From contig WBMQ01000001.1 of NCBI GenBank assembly GCA_016630905.1, positions 1,240,001 to 1,304,000 of the forward strand: a stretch of 64,000 bases of DNA, read 5' to 3'. The stretch is from Capillidium heterosporum. Its lineage: Eukaryota; Entomophthoromycota; Entomophthoromycetes; Entomophthorales; Capillidiaceae. The notes beneath the pieces were generated by a model, which worked only from the letters and a program-made list of their open reading frames with translations, had not been told where the DNA came from and searched no databases. Shown one piece after another: positions 60,008 through 64,000 of the stretch; positions within the stretch are counted from its first letter, which is position 1; each line of letters begins with the position of its first letter. The translations under genes and the position numbers were made by a program.

Positions 60008-63000
60008 ATGGGTAGTAGGAAAGATATATTGGAAAGTGAAGTGGAAACTTTAAATGAGTTAGTAAGTATAGACAACATAGAAGCCTTGTACGGTACACAT
60101 ATATTTAAGTTGAAGGTAGCTTTTTGATGTTTTTATTTTTAACAAAGTATACGTTCCTTAGCTCGACACCTTAATAGAAACCAAATTGAAGGATAATGTA
60201 TTAAGTGATAAGACTAGCTTGAAGCAATTGAAAGATGTAATAAATAGTTTAGATGAAAAGTTGGATTTATCGGTAATTTATTTCACATACTATCTTTTAC
60301 TAATCCCTTACTATATTTTTGTATTTATACATAGTATACCGAGTTATCAATTCCTTGAAGCCAATAAAACTACCTTTAAACCCTCAGGAAGAATCCACCA
60401 ACTACAAAGAGGTACAGTACAGCATTTTAAAGCCAGCAAGTATAATAGTAGTCGGTAGCCACAACCTCAACACCAATTTAAACTCCGATACACCTATCGA
60501 CATGGTTGTAGAAATACCGGAAGAGCTATTCAAAGAGAAAGATTACAAGAACAACATCTATTTCTATAAGCGTAACTTCTACCTGGCCACCATAGCTAAG
60601 AAGCTGACGAAGAGCAAGCTGGACCTTGAAGTTCAGTTTGAAAATTTAAATGGGGTACACAGCAATTGTAACAAGCCAAATTTGCTGATAACTTTCAAGA
60701 GCGGACTGAAGGTGCGACTGCTCCCGAGTTTCAACAATAGGTGTATGGGATACCTGAAGTTGAAACCCAACAACTCCAACTACAAAATTAAAAATTCGAC
60801 TTCCAAGAATGATGGTGATGAGGACAATGATAAGGAGGTGATACCGACCCCCAACTACAACGTGAACGTCCTAAGTGATGGTTTGTATTTATCCCATCTA
60901 AACTACATTTACAGCATCCAAAAACAGTCAAAAGGGTTCAACTTAGCAGTCAAATTAGTCAAGCAGTATTTGAGCTTAAGAGGTATAGGCACCTTTGGTA
61001 ACACCAACAGTTACCTGCTAGAGATAAATGGATTTCTGGTTACCATTCTGGTGGCTTACTTGATCGAGAAGAAGCAGCTGTTCAATTGTCTATCCTTCCA
61101 AATATTTAAGGCTTGGTTGGAATTCACAGGTAGCTTTAAATCGCCATACCTCATTTATTAATTATTTTAGCCACTCACGATTTCAAAAATTCCCCCATAG
61201 TTATGGGTCAGCGTACTGACCTACAGGGTGTAAGTTTTTACCAAATTTGTAATCCTTTATTGACAATCTCAATTTAGTTTGCGATCGAAGACTTCCAATC
61301 CCAATTTGAAGTTGTAATTTTGGATCCCACCGGTCTCATCAACTTGGTACCAACCCTAACCCAACAAGCAGATCCAGTATCTCCAACATTTAACCAATGT
61401 TTCGGCAGCCAAGGTAGGTAGACAGGATCTTGATCTATTTGAGCACCTCTTCCTGCAAGACCAATCCAGTCCCTTCCTCAACTTTGATGAAATATTCAGC
61501 TTCGACGTACCTAACAACCTGCCTCTACCCTTCTACAACCTCAAAGAGAAACTAAATTACAATGATAAGGTGAAGGTTCTAACTCCCAAAGTCGAAAGGT
61601 TCGTCAAAAGGGCGTTGACTGATCGTTGCCTACATGTCGTTGTCATCAACTCACGACCTCTAAGCTGGAACGTAGTCAGTGACAGTAAAGTTTACAGCCG
61701 AATAAGCTTCGGTTTAATCGTTGACTTCAGCAAATCGACCAAGAATGTGCTGTTAGGTCCCAAGTCCGAGCAAGCTATCGAAGCCAAGCGGTTCCGACAG
61801 CTATTTGGTAAGTTCTCTGAGCTACGCAAGTTCAAAGATGGCAGCATCCACGAGGCGGTCATCCTCAACCAACCAAGTGACACAGGCTCCAGCCTAAAAA
61901 CTTTCAACTCCACCATACTTCAATTGGTCTTCGACATGCACCTTAACACGAAGCTGGTGCCTATAATCGACATCTCCTTAGCCGATATCCTACCCAAATC
62001 TATCCATTTACCTACCACCAGCAAATTGATCAGTTTGTTCGAGCAGCTACAGTTCGATATCAAGGAACTGGAGCTACCACTGGCTTTGCAAAATTTCATT
62101 GGCATCGATCCCAAGCTACGCGGTACCTGCATGAGCAGTACTTATCACAGTTTGCAACCCATCGACGTCATTATCCAGTTTGAAAGTTTCGACGGGTGGC
62201 CCAAACTTTTGGAGCCTTTACAGAAGTCCAAAGCTATTTTACTATTGGAGCTGGCCAACAAGTTGCAGGATCAAGCTAAGGGTGGAAAGTACAAGTGCCA
62301 GATCGTCTATCCTCCATCGACTTCAGAGATCTTCCCCAGCCCCAAATTGGAGGTCTCAATAGTCGATAGCGCCAAGGGTAGTGATAACGAGAACAGTAAA
62401 GCCAAGTTCTTACTGGAGATCTATTGCGAGACTGAGTTGGAGCTTTTAGATCAGTTTAAGCACAACAACGAAGGTACTTTCCCCAATGGGTCGACCGCTT
62501 CCAAGTTCCGTAATTTGATCAACTTGCGCAAGGGTTCCTTCTTGGAAAAGTTCAACTTTTCTATCCTGCAGCACCGCTCTATCGACAAGTTCGTCAAGCT
62601 GTATCCCAGCCTACTCAACTCTATCTTAACTTTCAAAGCTTGGTTGAGTTACCACCATCTACTAAGCGAAGACCATGTCAGTGAAGAACTTGTCGAGCTT
62701 TTAGTCGTTTACTCTTTCGTTTTGAACGGTACTGCTCACCTAGGAAATTTGAGTCCCAGCTTGGCGTTTTTGCAGTTGCTGCAGTTGATTATCAATTACG
62801 ACTTTACTACATTGGGTCCATTACTCCTCAACTCCAAAGGGGAAAGTGTCGATGGCAATCACTTCTTAGTCAGCTTCAAGGGCGCACAGGATTACTCTGC
62901 CAAAAACCCGACACCTAGGATTCAAAAACCTAACGGTAGTGAAAAGGTACTGCTAATCGATGACTTGGGTTTGAGTTTAAAAGCTTGGAAGAAGGTTCAT

Positions 63001-63601
63001 TTGGGATACGACAGCCTGAAGTTGCTCAAGAAGCTGGCTAGAGCTACCTTGAAGTTGGTTGCTAATTATGAATTGGCAGCTGCCTTCAACTTTAGGAAGG
63101 CGTTCATCTCACCTGTTCAGTCGTTGTTCGACTTCAAATTGAAGTTGGATTTAAATTTGGAAGAAAAGAAGGTGATTGTACCTAGCAAGCGATCACATGT
63201 TGATGAAAGTTTGGTAACTGGATTGAATGATGTCACAAAGTTTGCCATGTTGGTCGAGGAACTCAAGGTAACTTTGAGTTTTTTATTATATTTTGACTTT
63301 TCTTTATTTAAATAGGTACGTTACAGGCCTTATTTGACTTTCCACTTCAACCCTATTACTCTAACCGACGTCTATGTCAAGCTGAATGCAAATATGGAGA
63401 CTTTGGATAATGAAAATAAGCTGCTCAAGTTCGTTGGATTGTCCAAGGTAACTTTTTGAACTTTTGGATTTACGTTTATTTACTTGGATGCCTTAGGATT
63501 TCGATTTCGAAGCTTTAGACTTTGACACTTTGGTTCAAGAGTGGCTAAATGAAATCGTACGTATAGCGCACCCTCTGGTGAAAGGCTGGGAGAAGGTATA
63601 G
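60008..63601 (+). CDS. UTP22: Ribosome biogenesis factor UTP22/NOL6 (Nrap)
   Basis: Eight exons (60008-60115, 60162-60272, 60361-61129, 61171-61229, 61278-61346, 61369-63267, 63316-63447, 63497-63601) give about 1083 aa; human NOL6 is 1146. It is a component of the small-subunit processome in the nucleolus, built from inactive nucleotidyltransferase and PAP/OAS1-like domains. Readable blocks: IIVVGSHNLNT, PIDMVVEIPEELFKEKDY, ATIAKKL, VMGQRTDLQG, FEVVILDPTGLINL, LDLFEHLFLQD, FDGWPKLLEPLQKSKA, LTFKAWLSYH and the C-terminal LVQEWLNEIVRIAHPLVKGWEKV. Between 61347 and 61368 the frame can only be kept by removing a 22-nt GTACCA...CAACAAG segment that contains CTAAC; otherwise there is a frameshift. 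Exon 3 uses acceptor CTTGAAG to keep phase. Confidence 0.88.
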
Positions 63602-64000
63602 TTTTGAGATCGATTTTTAGATTCAACTGCCTTATAAATATAGACTAGTTTTTAATGTTCAAATTTTGCTATTAGATTTACTTTATATGTAGTAGCCTTA
63701 AGTTTAGATATTTTAATTTTAGGAATGTAGGCTTGTGCTGTATTTATTCTAAAACATATAGCTTGTCTAGTTTTGTTAATTGACAACTTGAAACTGATAA
63801 AATTATTGACTTCAGGTTATATAAACCATCAAATAGAGTAGGGTTAACGGCTAACATAATAATACGAAACTACCTTTTATCCATCCTTAAATATTTTAAC
63901 ACGACTTTCAAGCTACGCTTACTGGTAACTCTAGCTGATCAAGTATAAAATTGTATTTATGCGTAGTTTGGACTCAATAGTCTATTCAAACTATCGTATC
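63602..64000. other. Intergenic at window end
   Basis: AT-rich 3' flank of UTP22; no feature seen. Confidence 0.6.

Noticed and set aside
59824-60078. 84-aa minus-strand ORF
   Set aside because: Overlaps the first exon of UTP22 in antisense and has no similarity.
1-64000. CRISPR arrays, prokaryotic operons or phage features
   Set aside because: No regularly spaced repeats; spliceosomal introns and Pol III tRNA genes show nuclear eukaryotic DNA.

Overview
The window looks like nuclear DNA of an intron-rich, AT-rich fungus. Almost every conserved gene is split by short introns, mostly about 36 to 98 nt, with GTA-type donors, AG acceptors and often a CTAAC/CTAAT-like branch motif. TAA, TAG and TGA are all used as stops. 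The FAD synthase has only the PAPS-reductase domain, as in fungi, and there are a Pff1-type vacuolar protease, a cyclopropane-fatty-acid synthase and YakC-type aldo-keto reductases. I do not assign a species. Splice sites were chosen by eye from reading frame and family motifs.

Left flank (1-27,845) is ordinary single-copy territory: DDX42 helicase (+), MLH1 (-), exocyst SEC3/EXOC1 (+), complex I subunit NDUFS4 (-), mitochondrial GatB (+), PEX10 (+), PPC decarboxylase (-), a decayed PMP3 copy (-), a CFA synthase (-), a large coiled-coil protein (+), two unrecognised ORFs (+) and an intronless M28 vacuolar protease (-).

The centre (27,846-54,811) is a giant imperfect palindrome. Two arms of about 10.26 kb, in opposite orientation, flank a 6.4 kb single-copy spacer. 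Each arm runs, from outside in: tRNA-Pro(UGG), an aldo-keto reductase (AKR), a dead MULE/FAR1-like DNA transposon, a second AKR, an AT-rich spacer and a third AKR. The outer limit of the homology coincides with the 5' end of the tRNA genes. The inner limit falls in the intron of the third AKR, so the right inner AKR is a chimera in exon 1. The spacer holds the housekeeping genes FAD synthase and dynamitin, plus a tRNA-Pro(AGG). The arms differ by scattered substitutions and small indels.

Right flank (54,812-64,000): an AT-rich desert, a decayed RNAi-type RNA-dependent RNA polymerase whose catalytic DxDGD motif is destroyed, an orphan 5' exon on the opposite strand, and the ribosome-biogenesis gene UTP22/NOL6.

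There is no operon logic here. The connections are two tight divergent promoters (MLH1/SEC3; NDUFS4/GatB, both mitochondrial) and the local amplification of an AKR family with a transposon and tRNA ends.
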